A model generated the notes under the pieces. That model saw only the letters and a list, made by a program, of their open reading frames with translations. It searched no databases and had not been told where the DNA came from. The position numbers and the translations under genes were made by a program. From contig JACCGJ010024107.1 of NCBI GenBank assembly GCA_013407085.1, positions 62,001 to 126,000 of the forward strand: DNA of 64,000 bases. Direction: 5' to 3'. Below are positions 1 through 9,974 of the stretch, piece after piece (within the stretch, counting starts at the first letter, position 1; each line of letters opens with the position of its first letter). Origin of the DNA: Atriophallophorus winterbourni. Taxonomy: Eukaryota > Platyhelminthes > Trematoda > Plagiorchiida > Microphallidae.

Positions 1-1221
1 TTTTAATGAATGTATTATTCAATACATTGAAGCAGATTTTGGTAACGTTCTCCATCTGACAAAGAAACGTAGTCGGGCTAATAATCTTAGTCCGAAAAAT
101 GATTATGATTTGGTGGAAATAACTTAACCACTAACACTATTATTACTGTAATGCTGATCACCGTATTATATGCCTAGGTAGGATGTCAAGTCAAGCAGGC
201 ATGACCAATATCAATATTCGATTTAACTAATACGATGTCTATGTGTTATCCACATGGAAACAATATTGGTTGGTTGACACTATTGCTCAGAACTTGGGTA
301 CACAACAAAAACTGAATAAGATTCATACTCTTGTTACATATGAATGAGTGCCAGTATTCTCACATGACTGAGAGCGGGACCGATGGTCAAAATTGGAAAT
401 GATCTATGTGTTGTAATTAAGCAAGCCGTGTGGTTATTTAATCAGTTTAATTTCGCTGAGAAAACATCTGTTGTTTACGATTAAATTTAGATTTCCGCAT
501 TCATACACAAACGTAGTAGGACATAATCATGAGTCTACCGTGAGTTCAATAACGTAGCAGATAGGTAAGACGTAACGAAAGCCAGTTTTTCATTGATAGA
601 TTAAATCACATGCTTTCATCGCGGAGCAGAAAAGAACGGTGAGACAATGCGTCTATGCTTGTCAATCATTTTATAACAGACTGAGGAATATTGACTTAGA
701 GATGTAGGTTGCGTTCTAAACAAACAAAACATAATCACTTAATCGACCAAATTGACAGATAATGATTAACTTGAGTTTCATGCATGTATTGCCAAAGTGT
801 TAGAAATGCGAACTTCATATTTGCTAATATGAAATAAATTACGCTTTGTGATTACAAAAATAGAAAAATCATCACAATTTCACATCCAATACAGTGGATG
901 CCAGAAAATAAATGGATGTAAATTTCCTAATCATTGGTTTTTTAAATTGTGGAGCAGCCATTTATTTGTATGGTGAGCCAACGCAATTAACCCTAGCTTC
1001 CAGGTATAAAATTGTTTGCGACTCTTTTGTTGATATCAGGATTGCAAGACATAGTCTTACTTTCTCAAACAAATGATGGCAAACAGTCAGAAATCCGTTC
1101 CGTATAAGTAATTTCATCGTGTCACATATATTAGTCTGTTTCAAATGGTCATCCAGTGTTTAACTGTGACAGATGCATTCAGGAATAACTTTTAGAACTA
1201 ATATTTTTTTCTTTATTTCAG
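1..1221 (+). other. Intron upstream of terminal exon of the left paralogue
   Basis: No gene is visible here. About positions 60-800 are repeated at about 26,710-27,420, where the copy is not followed by a terminal exon. Positions about 1,000-1,220 are matched by 63,760-63,914, again just upstream of a terminal exon. The shared flank supports reading the segment as intron of a micro-exon gene whose body lies left of the window. The minus-strand frame at 962-1,144 has no recognisable features. Confidence 0.5.
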
Positions 1222-1247
1222 GAGCACCTGGTTCGTTGAAATTTTAA
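1222..1247 (+). CDS. Terminal exon (left paralogue), ends in stop
   Basis: The acceptor is a long T-rich tract ending CTTTATTTCAG. Reading from the usual two-base phase gives (split codon)-APGSLKF then TAA. The paralogous terminal exon near the right end reads GNGSLRF-stop in the same phase, after an almost identical polypyrimidine tract. The conserved -G-S-L-(K/R)-F-stop ending in two copies supports a real C-terminus. An AATAAA follows 86 bases after the stop. This is taken as the last exon of a micro-exon gene extending left out of the window. Confidence 0.65.
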
Positions 1248-1332
1248 CCCATGTTTTTAACTTATACAGCATTGGATATCTTATTGTGTGTATTTATAAT
1301 CATTAAAAATCACTAAGAAACACTTTCCAATG

Positions 1333-1338
1333 AATAAA
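1333..1338 (+). terminator. Candidate polyadenylation signal AATAAA
   Basis: A canonical AATAAA hexamer lies 86 bases downstream of the TAA of the terminal exon, a normal distance for a short 3' UTR. It is the only such signal close to the stop. Confidence 0.45.
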
Positions 1339-1639
1339 AATTTGGGGTTTGTGAATAGCGATAACATTATCATAAATTGAAAACCTATTTATACGGTGTG
1401 TTTGATGTAGATTTTTGATAGGTCCAGAATATACTATGTTAGTTTGGTGTAATTTCGCATAATTTTTGCTGATATTATTTGGATTTGTTCAATAATAATA
1501 AATTGCTCACATGTCGAATCTACTTGAGTGGGTGGACAATAACTACTGCAGATACCATTGCAGAGCTATTGGTCTAGTTACCTGGAATACCGCGCGAAAA
1601 GCAAATTGATTATATTTAACAGCATTTTTTCTGGTGTCT

Positions 1640-2345
1640 TGATAATGAGTTGACGTTGTTGGCCTTCTTTGGTCGATGTCGACCATGCATGCACAACACA
1701 ATTGGCTGAATGTTCATATTCCGCAGCTTTTAAAAGGACTAAAACAATCTCTTGTTCAGCGCTAGTAAATAAAATAGAATCTCGATTGTATTGCATCAGT
1801 TGCACGCTGGCGGGGTGAGCTGGGTTCATCAGCTAGAAACGTCATCTCCTCATCTTCAGCTTGCAGACGACGCTCCACACAATGGCTCCAATGTAAGCTC
1901 TCATGAGCAAATTCTTCCCAACTAGAAGGGTCAATGCCAAGAGCTTCTATATCTCCTCAACAAACGTTTTGTTCCGCAATTTTGGTCTGTTTGATACTCG
2001 ACGTCCTAATTGCAGCTCGCCCTGGTGTATATCTCTCGCAATACGACCATAATCTGCAAAACCTAACGATCCTTGTTTTTTAGTTACCGTTGAGTAAACA
2101 TAAGATGTATTACCTACGAGACATTTGCTGTTCCAACGACGATACTATTTCAAATATTTAGACAAACACTTATTAGTTATTTTGTTTATAAATATTGGAA
2201 TCTATATATTGTGGGTCCAGGGTTGAGGTGGTTACCCCAGCTGTGTTCCAAAGTTTGAAATAGTTCAGCATCCATTCAGCAATCGCAAGCACAAAGGTTG
2301 TGAGCATATGTATAGTTTAATGGTTGCTCTTAAACTGTTTTTCCA
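1640..2345 (-). mobile_element. Internally deleted RTE-type retrotransposon, inverted
   Basis: The segment is more GC-rich than its surroundings. Read on the minus strand, about 2,090-1,800 gives the typical C-terminal tail of RTE reverse transcriptases (EALGIDPSSWEEFAHES, then VERRLQ), with stops and shifts. It is followed by a 16-base palindrome (1,670-1,685) and GGCCAACAAC, matching the 3' end of the RTE copy at 7,753-7,785. About 2,216-2,345 is the reverse complement of the RTE 5' flank found at 16,030-16,200, 38,510-38,690 and 46,500-46,690. The element therefore keeps both ends but has lost its middle. The 83-residue frame at 1,578-1,829 is part of this relic. Confidence 0.6.
1670..1685 (-). 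repeat. 16-base palindrome at RTE 3' end
   Basis: TGGTCGATGTCGACCA is a near-perfect inverted repeat (minus strand TGGTCGACATCGACCA). It can form a six-base-pair hairpin with a four-base loop. The same structure with a different loop occurs at 7,753-7,768 at the 3' end of another RTE copy. Confidence 0.6.
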
Positions 2346-2760
2346 TTTCTTTATTGTAACTACACGCTGCATTTCAGTGTCAAAAGTTATTTCACCTCTG
2401 ATTACTCAATATTCTGCTTTGTGGATAGATTTGAACGTTTTTCACTTCCAAGAAATTCAATAGGTGCATTGTGATTTAACAGTTTATTTATATATTAGTG
2501 GTTTCACTGCAATGATGCAACACAGGAATTATTTATTCTGAGATAAAGACGTCTTTTGTCGACCTCCTTCAGTTGATGTCATCCACGAATGTACATCATA
2601 AGCGCATAATGTTTTCGTCGTTCGCAGCATTCCGTCTAATAAAGGAGCTGTTCAATTTTTCTACATCATATGGAAAATAAATCCACATGTTGATGATTAA
2701 AATTTTAGAAACACAAAGGATACCATACCTGCATTTCAATGACACACATACGAAATCCGG
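2346..2760. repeat. Segment shared with 54,350-54,690
   Basis: No gene seen. The stretch matches 54,350-54,690 in the same orientation, for example around the shared TCATATGGAAAATRAAT. In both places it follows an inverted RTE and precedes the block carrying the minus-strand signal-peptide frame. This pairing suggests the two loci are paralogous segment starts. Confidence 0.5.
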
Positions 2761-2847
2761 ACTGTTGGATCACGGTCTGAATGCGCATGAAGTAGCGAAA
2801 GTTTAATATAAAAAACACCCCCGTTCGATCAAGTGGGTTAAGATATT

Positions 2848-3051
2848 CTAATTAATTCCGGGTCTATCTCCGGAATCTCTCTGTTTGTTTTTCGAATCTA
2901 GTTTCAATTTTACTAACAATTCTTCCTTATCATTAACAAAATTTTCGAAACCAAGCTTTTCCGATGCAATGCAATCATTCAGTAGCATACACCAAACAAC
3001 CATGATCAAGATACTTGAGAATACCTGAACTAGGAACAGGTGCCTAGACAT
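2848..3051 (-). CDS. Candidate small secreted protein or signal-peptide exon
   Basis: A 67-codon frame begins MSRHLFLVQVFSSILIMVV and continues through a hydrophobic core to a plausible cleavage site after CIAS (about residue 30). A charged, leucine-containing tail ends in GIN-stop. A TATAAAAAT lies about 180 bases upstream on the minus strand. The region is repeated at 22,860-23,060, 41,400-41,620, 49,870-50,090 and 54,790-55,000. There the upstream half is damaged, but the downstream half is collinear without indels; it stays open to the same stop at 22.9 and 49.9 kb and is interrupted in the other two. It may be a small secreted protein, the first exon of a minus-strand micro-exon gene (a phase-1 donor is possible after the EKLG codons), or an antisense frame in intron. 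The copies show mostly amino-acid-changing differences, so coding status is uncertain. Confidence 0.33.
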   Translation of the reverse strand: MSRHLFLVQVFSSILIMVVWCMLLNDCIASEKLGFENFVNDKEELLVKLKLDSKNKQRDSGDRPGIN

Positions 3052-3448
3052 GAAATGAAACTGGAAGTCTTACACGCTAGTTTTCCCATTGCATTCACTG
3101 TTAAGCATTGGAAAAAACATTCTTTTGAATTCTTTCATTGAAAATAGGCAATCAAGCATACACTTCACTTGAAGAAAACATTGAAAGTAACGGCAATAAA
3201 CATGGTTTGGTAGAATACAAATCCGTTTAATTTTTATAATTCAAATGGAATATAACTTCTCAAGTTGAAAATTAACATGACAGAAACACGAACGTACATA
3301 TGCGTGCCTTGATATCAAAAACAATCACCCTAAGTTAGCAATTCCTGTTGTTTTCAGTCAACAGATATGCGGGAAAAGCACGGTGATTATCCATGTTTTG
3401 AGGAGGGCTGAAAACGTTATCAAATGATGAACATACTATTCTCAATTC

Positions 3449-3450
<2 letters not shown>
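3052..3450. repeat. Duplicated intronic segment
   Basis: About 3,060-3,380 is repeated near 23,090-23,400, 41,640-41,950, 50,110-50,420 and 55,010-55,310. From about 3,400 the sequence switches to the segment that elsewhere lies upstream of exon c (compare 28,990). The block has therefore lost the part that would contain exons a and b. Confidence 0.5.
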
Positions 3451-3482
<32 letters not shown>

Positions 3483-3492
3483 ATATATATAA
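3451..3492. repeat. (TA)n microsatellite upstream of exon c
   Basis: A nearly pure TA-dinucleotide run. An equivalent tract precedes exon c in the four other blocks (15.2, 29.1, 38.2 and 46.2 kb). Confidence 0.9.
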
Positions 3493-3603
3493 TAAATTCA
3501 ATGGATTTTATCAGATTCGACTGACGTTTTTCATAACACTAAAATGCCTTATTTGTAACATATTTAGACATCCTTTATTGAACCGAATTATATTTGATTT
3601 CAG

Positions 3604-3630
3604 GACTTGAATGGATAGACAAGTTATTAG
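3604..3630 (+). CDS. Micro-exon c0 (27 nt)
   Basis: TTTGATTTCAG acceptor and GTGAGG donor. In the shared phase it encodes LEWIDKLL between two split codons. Four further c exons have the same length, flanks and leucine/isoleucine spacing, which suggests an amphipathic helix segment. It is the first c copy in the window. Confidence 0.75.
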
Positions 3631-4508
3631 GTGAGGAACCAGATATTTAAATGAAATCCCTCCGTTTCTTTCACATGACATCTTGATTCACAAACTCAAT
3701 AAAGGGAATAAATTCTGGATGTTAAATTTACATAATATATTTGTTAACCCTTTTGGTTTCAAAGTTTTCACGACTGGGGCGGTTTCGAGGATAAGCTCCT
3801 GATTTCAAAAATGCTCCAAAGGCCCGCGTTTCATATAGCCAATGACAACCAAGTCCAGCTCCTGGCCTGCACATGTGGTCCTGTGTGACCCGGCGGAACT
3901 GCTCCTACAAACAGGAAAAAGGGCGAAGGCGGTTGACTGCCGCCTCAAAACCAGCATTCTTCTGGCAGGTTAAGCTCGCTATACATGAAGGCGGCCCACC
4001 TAGAAGGAGGAAATCCCTTCTATCAAACGTCCATTGTCGTAATGCTACATCCATTTATGGGAAAAGTTTTCAGGAGTAAACCTCGAGGGAAATTCCGGAG
4101 CCGGACTCTCGTTAGAAAGTGCGAAGTTTATTAAACTCCGTCCCGCCAGCTCCTGCGACGGCATCGTTGTCCGAACGTCTCAGCCTAGATGCTCCTTCGG
4201 TTCCAGTGGTTCCCCGGAAAGAAAGCACTTACTGAAGGGGAAAAAGCTAGTTCTCCCTATTGAACTGCAACGGCGTACATCACAACGCACCAATGAAAAG
4301 GACTCTCCATTCTGCTTTTACGGAAAATAACACACAAAGTAGCAGTTATCGGTTAACAGCTATGGCTCGACTAGCGTTAAGCTAAGCGCCTGGGGATGCT
4401 TTCGACGATGGAAGAGAATGTTAGGTCTCATTGGACGGCTACCGCCTGCCTTAAGGTTGGCATACCTCAGTCAATAAGTTTCCTATTCGCCACGGTCCGC
4501 TATCATTA

Positions 4509-5077
4509 TTGGGTGCATGGGGATTACGAATTAACCAACTGTATTTTTCCGCACCAGCAAATCGAAATACCGAACAACAAAAGTCAGTTTCTAAACTCCG
4601 ACCCTCGAACGTCCGGTCCATGCTTCCGGGATTTCGCAAAGGCGTTTTGAATAGCAGAGAGATTAGAAAGTCCGATTTGATTAACAATGAGCTGAAGTGG
4701 CTGAATGTCGACGTGGCTGCTTCACAAGAAACGCGATTACCAGACGCTGGTGAGCTAACAAAAAGTGATTACACATACTTTTGGAAAGGATGAGGTTCCA
4801 ATAAGCCTCGAATGCATGGCGTTGGTTTGCCGTGTTGAACGACATATTAAAAGCAACGAAACCGATCAGCAGCGGGAGGAAACGGATCTGGACTTCAAAT
4901 CTGAGGTGCATTACTGGTACCATTACGCCGGCCAACGTTAGTGTGCCAACGCTTTCAGCGACGCCTGATGAAAAAGACGCTTTTTATCATAAACTCAGAG
5001 CCGTCCTGAACAACGTGACACAGAAATACTGTGTAGTGCTATTGGGTGATTTCAATGCCGCAATTATTGCAGATTGA
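4509..5077 (+). pseudogene. RTE endonuclease domain remnant (RTE-0)
   Basis: Two overlapping frames carry the N- and C-terminal halves of an APE-type endonuclease. The first half (to 4,793) has NVRSMLPGF and the glutamate-containing SQETRLPDAGEL. The second (from 4,832) has TPANVSVPTLSATP and VLLGDFNA. A stop after FWKG and a shift separate them. The domain would nick target DNA for retrotransposition; here it is broken. Confidence 0.75.
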
Positions 5078-6490
5078 AACTGTGTAAAATGGTTCGGTGT
5101 AAGTAGAACCAATGAAAATAGGCAACGCTTTTCAGAATTGTGCCCACAATTTCATATTTGTGTCAGTAGCACTTTCTTTCAAACAAAACCACAGCATAAA
5201 GTCTCTTGAAAACATCCTCGCTGTAATCATCGATATCAGCATGATCTTATCATTGTTAAGCGATATAATATAGGAAGCGTGCTTTCCACCAGACCACATC
5301 AAAGCGCAGACTGCGACATCGATGATTCACTGGTGAATGCAGAACAGGAGCTTATCCACACTAGATGTCACCGCACCAAATTTTCTGCTTAGTATAGGAG
5401 AGACGTCACTTGCATGTGCGAACCTAACCTAACTGTGAGAATCGCGAAGCCTTCACATACGAGTTCAACAAAACAGCCACAATTTAATCTGCTTCAGATA
5501 ACTGGTAATTGATAAGAAGCTGCATATGCAGAAACTTACTTTCCACGTTTGGACCGACGAAAGCTCGAATGAGCGACTGGTTCGAAGCAAACGCTCCTAA
5601 GATGACTGCAGCGCTGAGTCAGAGCTGCTCAGCATTATCGAGGTTCAAATGTATGCCAACATATGAAAACATACGTCTTCTAAAAGCAGCTAGAAATAAG
5701 GTCCAACAGACTAAAAGCGATGTGCAAACGTCTATTGGACTAAATGTAGGCTCAATATCCAAAACGCTGCGGATACCGGAAATTTTCAATGTATGTATGA
5801 TGAGATCAAGAGAGCCATTGGCCCAAGCAAACCTAAAACGGCTCAAATTTAGTCTTTATCTGGTGAGCCGAATGTGGACAAAACTCAACAGATGGAATGA
5901 TGGTTAGAGCACCTCTCATCTCTCTGCTCTTGAACTTGCTACATGCACTGGCTGCTGCATGCATTCTTGCATCTACTGCATGCACTTGAAAATGTCGAAC
6001 TCCTGCGGACAATTGATGAGATCAATAAGGCAATCGACCGCTAAGCGAATTGTTAGGCCTCTGATGACGACCGATTTTCACCTGAGCTTAACAAATGCGG
6101 TAAATCAGCATTATTACATCCTCTTCACCATTTCGTTCTGCAATGCTGGCAGGGGGTGAGTGTCCCACAAGAGATGCGATACACAAATATCTTATCACCA
6201 ATAAAGAATAAGGGTGACATAGGCGACTGCAACAATTACAGAGAAATCTACCTGATGAATGATGTAGTCAAATTGTTTGCTGGAGTCTTACAGATCTGAC
6301 TGGAATTTTTAGCTGATAGAATTCAGTCTGAATCTCAATGTGGCTTACGCAAGTGAATATCAAATGTTGACATGATTTTCTCCCTGAGGCAAGTTCGAGA
6401 ATAGTGTCGGCAACAGAGTATGCCATTATAAGCTGTTTCTAATTAGATAATTGAGGCATTCTACTGAGTCAGCAGGCAGGGTATTTTAGA

Positions 6491-7424
6491 ATGCCTGATA
6501 TGAAAGGCTACCCCTCAAGGCTGCTTGGACTCGTTTTTTCGTTCCAGGCAGGCATGAAGGCTCAGTTTATTTTAACTGTTTCAGTTCATAAGCATTTTAA
6601 ATTTACCGAGGCGTCAAGCAAAAGTGTGTTCTCGCTCCCACGCTATTCAGCATTTTCTTTGCTGTGCTCCCAAAGCACGCTTTTAGGACGAGAGCAGAAA
6701 GCATTTACCTACGCAAACGAAGTAATGGTAAGCTTTTCAACCTCGTCCGGTTAAGAGTGCAAACCGAAGTACGGTGTGTATTATTCCGTGACCTGTTGGT
6801 TGCCGACGATGCAGCCTTTATTGCTCACTCGCAAGAGAACCTGCAGTCGCTAATAGACTGTTTTTCGTCGACATGAGAATGGTTTGACCTACCAATCAGT
6901 ATGAGCAAGACCAAAGTCCTTGGTCAAGGAACTGTATCGCTACCAATCATCACTGCTGAAAACTGTCAGTTTGAACCAGTACATCATTTGACATATCTTA
7001 GTTTAACCGTTGCGATTTACCTATCGATACATACGAAGATTGATAGGCGTATTGACAGAGCAGCTGTCATTTTGTCTCGATTAAACGCTCGTATTTGGGG
7101 TAATCGCAAGCTGACTGTGAAGACAAGGATAATAGTATACAGCGCGTGCGTACTAAATGCTTTATTATACGGCACGCGAGACACAAACAAAAGCTGAATG
7201 CTTTCCATCTACAGAGCATCCGTCGTATCTTGAACATATCGTGGATTGACAGAATGACTAACGCTAGAGTGCTACCAGAAGCTGGTCTGCAGGTCCTAAA
7301 TGCGAGAAGCTATAGTTACCCTATTACGCCAGCGCCTCCTGCGATGGCTCGGTCATGTCTATTGAATAGAAATGTTCTTATTCCGAAAGATCTACTCTAC
7401 GGTGATTTGCAATTGGAAAGTTGA
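6491..7424 (+). pseudogene. RTE reverse-transcriptase C-terminal half remnant (RTE-0)
   Basis: Three frames in sequence carry the end of the RT domain and its C-terminal region. They include VADDAAFIAHSQENLQSLID (a derived YADD catalytic block), KTKVLGQG, KIDRRIDRA, then LQSIRRILNISW and IPKDLLYGDL. Shifts at about 6,750, 6,890 and 7,190 break the frame. Homologous DNA at 32,125-32,560 reads FADN in the catalytic block. Confidence 0.7.
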
Positions 7425-7752
7425 CCATTAGGCAGAACGCAGTTGCCATACAAAAATATTTGCAAAAGAGATATGGAATCTCTTGACAATAAACTCGCAA
7501 GCTGGAAAGAACCTGCTCTTGACAGCGCACTTTGAAGTGGTTGTGTAAATCGTCGTCTGCAAACGGAGGAGGAGCAAATAGAGCTCTTGTTTGCTGAATG
7601 CTGATCACTCCGCCGGTGTGCAACAGAGGCAATGGAACAGAGTTCTGAATATCGTTGCACGCGCTGCGGGAGAAATTGTTACTCCCGAATCGAACTTTTT
7701 CTTCATTCAATAACTGCATAACATGACATCAATGCGACGTGATGTACATCCA

Positions 7753-7768
7753 TGGTCGAAATCGACCA
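7753..7768 (+). repeat. 16-base palindrome at RTE-0 3' end
   Basis: TGGTCGAAATCGACCA forms a perfect six-pair stem with a four-base loop, followed by AGGAGTCCAACAAC. It matches the palindrome at 1,670-1,685 in stem but not loop, suggesting a conserved 3' UTR hairpin of this RTE family. Confidence 0.65.
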
Positions 7769-7785
7769 TAGGAGTCCAACAACAT

Positions 7786-9956
7786 TAAGATTTCATTTTT
7801 TGTTACACAAATTCAAAGGAAGCTGCCGATCTAGAGCTGCGAGTAATCATTTCGTAAAACAATTTATTGTTATTGGTGAGGACATGTTACGTGAATTCCC
7901 TTGAATAATCTCCCAAATTGGTGTTGTTCGGAGTGATATAGAAATGTGGACCAAATAATTTCAGTCACGTTTGTCTGTCATGAATCCTTTGGCATTCACA
8001 ATGGTCCATCTCAAAGAAACATTCTCTTTATTATATCTATTATGAACTAAGAATATGATGTCGAGTTAGTTGGATTATGCATTAGTGAAAACGTGGAGAG
8101 CACGAGCACTGTCACAATATTGACTCGCCAACGGATTGCTTGGTGACTCTCGTATAATATTTTGATGATTCTCGCTACCTACAATGAAAATGATAACGAA
8201 CGTATTCGTTCACCATATGAGGGAATATGCAGAAGAGGTATCTGCTACTTAAAGTTGAAAACATCCTGCTTTCAAAGATTCAATATATCACACAGCACCG
8301 AAATCAGTGATGGGAGTTCGCAATGGTTTGTAGCCCTAACGATTCCAACATCTGGGTGTATGTGAATACACAAAAATGAGGATATTAAACAATATTATTC
8401 TACCGAAGGGCATCAACTTATACACATGTTTGATGTTTGTGTTATGGAAATCGAACGTGAATATACGTTATCCCTTAATGTCTCACGTTTTTGTTATTAA
8501 ATATAAGTCCCACTTGTTTACCGTACGTGCTAAGTTTCTTTGGAAAACCTTACTTCTAAAAAAGGTGCTATAATATGGCATGGCGTTGTTTTATGCTTAG
8601 GTTGGCTTGCACATGCCAAGAAATATTATTTCTGATATTCACTATTCACTTAACACTTTTATATTTTACATATATTCATAAATACCACAAATAACCGTAG
8701 TCTTGTATAATGAAAATAAATCCTTCAATTTTCGAAAAGCGATATGAAAAGCTCAAAGTGAAATATATATTTGCATCCATGGTGGAAGCATAGTTTGTTT
8801 TTGGGCTTATATATGTGGTTATTATTATAGTAAATGATCGTGTAAGAAATGTTCATAAATCCACCGCAATCTGTATAGCAGAGAGAAGCGCGTGTTAATT
8901 CAACACGAATGCAGACAGATTTCTTTGTTTCTTGGATAGTATGATCCACGCCCCTTTTTTGAGCGTGCACATTCCGTTGCAGGTTGTCTTCTCTTGACCG
9001 TTTGCGCAAAGCATAACTGTCGTTTTGAAGCGAAACATTTTTATCGAAATATCGACGCATGCGATAGACCGCTGAAAATATCGATTTCGTGGACAATACA
9101 CAGTTCCCGTAAATTATAATGGACGGTTATCCAAACCACTAAACCATAGTATTCTCGCTGTATCTTAGCACAAGTGCATGATTTGCCTGCGCGTTTCTTT
9201 GCCTCAACCTGGTTTCGCTTTTAGAATAAGATTATAAAATTAATCCTTAGCTAATTAAGTTTCTGATATACTCCTACATTTAACCAAACATGTTCTGTTT
9301 CATTATATTGTTTTGGAGTAAAAGTTACTTTATTCGGTTTAAAGTATAAAGTTTACGGTTGCATCATTTAATGTCTTCCACACTCTCACAATTTTTCATG
9401 CTTGTGAGCAAACTTTTACTAACTGGACGACCTTTATTATCCAAACCGAAATCAATAAACCAGTGTACTGTGAAATGTAGGGAATTTCTCTGAATTTCCA
9501 TTAGCAATGTGAAAAACCTAACGTATGCTGGTGAAAATGTTCATGCCGAGGTTTTTGTGTGTCTGTTATTAATAGTTCCATGTACGGAGCATGATTTTGC
9601 CGTAAAATAATATAAATTAGTCTCGTGGAACGTTAGACGATTAGAAACAATAATTTACTCTGAGTTCGCGAGCTAGTCAATTTGAACAAAGAGCAGATTA
9701 ACACTCGAAAATGCACCATCTAGCACCATGGTTGATATAAAGTAATTTATCCCGGAGGGCAAAGCATGCTACTTCAAAGAACGAAGTTTTGCTTAACTTA
9801 AAATCAGTAAAATCTCTGAGTAATGACACAGCATTTCGCATCATTATATGTTTTGTTCGGTTTTATCAGATTGTAATTAGATTATCATATTATAACCTGT
9901 AAAACATCAGTATTGGTACAACAACATCATTCTTATTACTCTAATCACCTTAATAG
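7786..9956 (+). other. Intron before exon a1
   Basis: No gene supported. About 7,790-8,900 appears unique in the window. About 9,060-9,180 resembles 57,270-57,395. About 9,285-9,790 is a duplicated block that recurs at 22,225, 40,785 and 49,250 and, diverged, at 57,450; its second half recurs at 32,570. Open frames at 8,162-8,573 and on the minus strand at 8,725-9,101 have no recognisable features. Confidence 0.45.
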
Positions 9957-9974
9957 CCGCCAAAGATGAAAAAG
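9957..9974 (+). CDS. Micro-exon a1 (18 nt)
   Basis: ACCTTAATAG acceptor and GTTAGTAAG donor. In phase it encodes AKDEK between split codons. The copy at 32,918 encodes DPDKK and the longer copy at 58,285 encodes TGPKSRKR, so the class is charged and lysine-rich. Confidence 0.6.

Larger units (their letters stand above)
3765..7785 (+). mobile_element. Near full-length decayed RTE-clade retrotransposon (RTE-0)
   Basis: Starts about 135 bases after exon c0. After a ~0.7-kb 5' region, frames at 4,509-4,793 and 4,832-5,077 give an apurinic-type endonuclease with NVRSMLPGF, QETR and the GDFNA motif. From about 5,580 to 6,870 reverse-transcriptase pieces follow: NNYR near 6,230, GCVLAPTLF-like sequence and VADDAAFIAHS (YADD-type catalytic box) near 6,800. 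The RT tail continues at 6,901-7,197 and 7,180-7,424, including IPKDLLYGDL. The 3' end has a palindrome. Many stops and frameshifts make it non-functional. Domain order endonuclease-RT without an LTR is typical of RTE (compare schistosome SR2-like elements; family inferred, not searched). Confidence 0.85.

Noticed and set aside
2320..2463. Plus-strand frame MVALKLFFHFFIV... resembling a signal peptide at a possible gene start
   Set aside because: The DNA is the reverse complement of an RTE flank; the other five copies stop after about 11 codons, so it is a chance frame.
3354..3367. TTGTTTTCAG followed by about 14 bases and GTGTAA in several copies of the signal-peptide block
   Set aside because: Length is not divisible by three, and the GT is missing or altered at 3.36 and 50.4 kb. 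The acceptor-like motif is probably chance.
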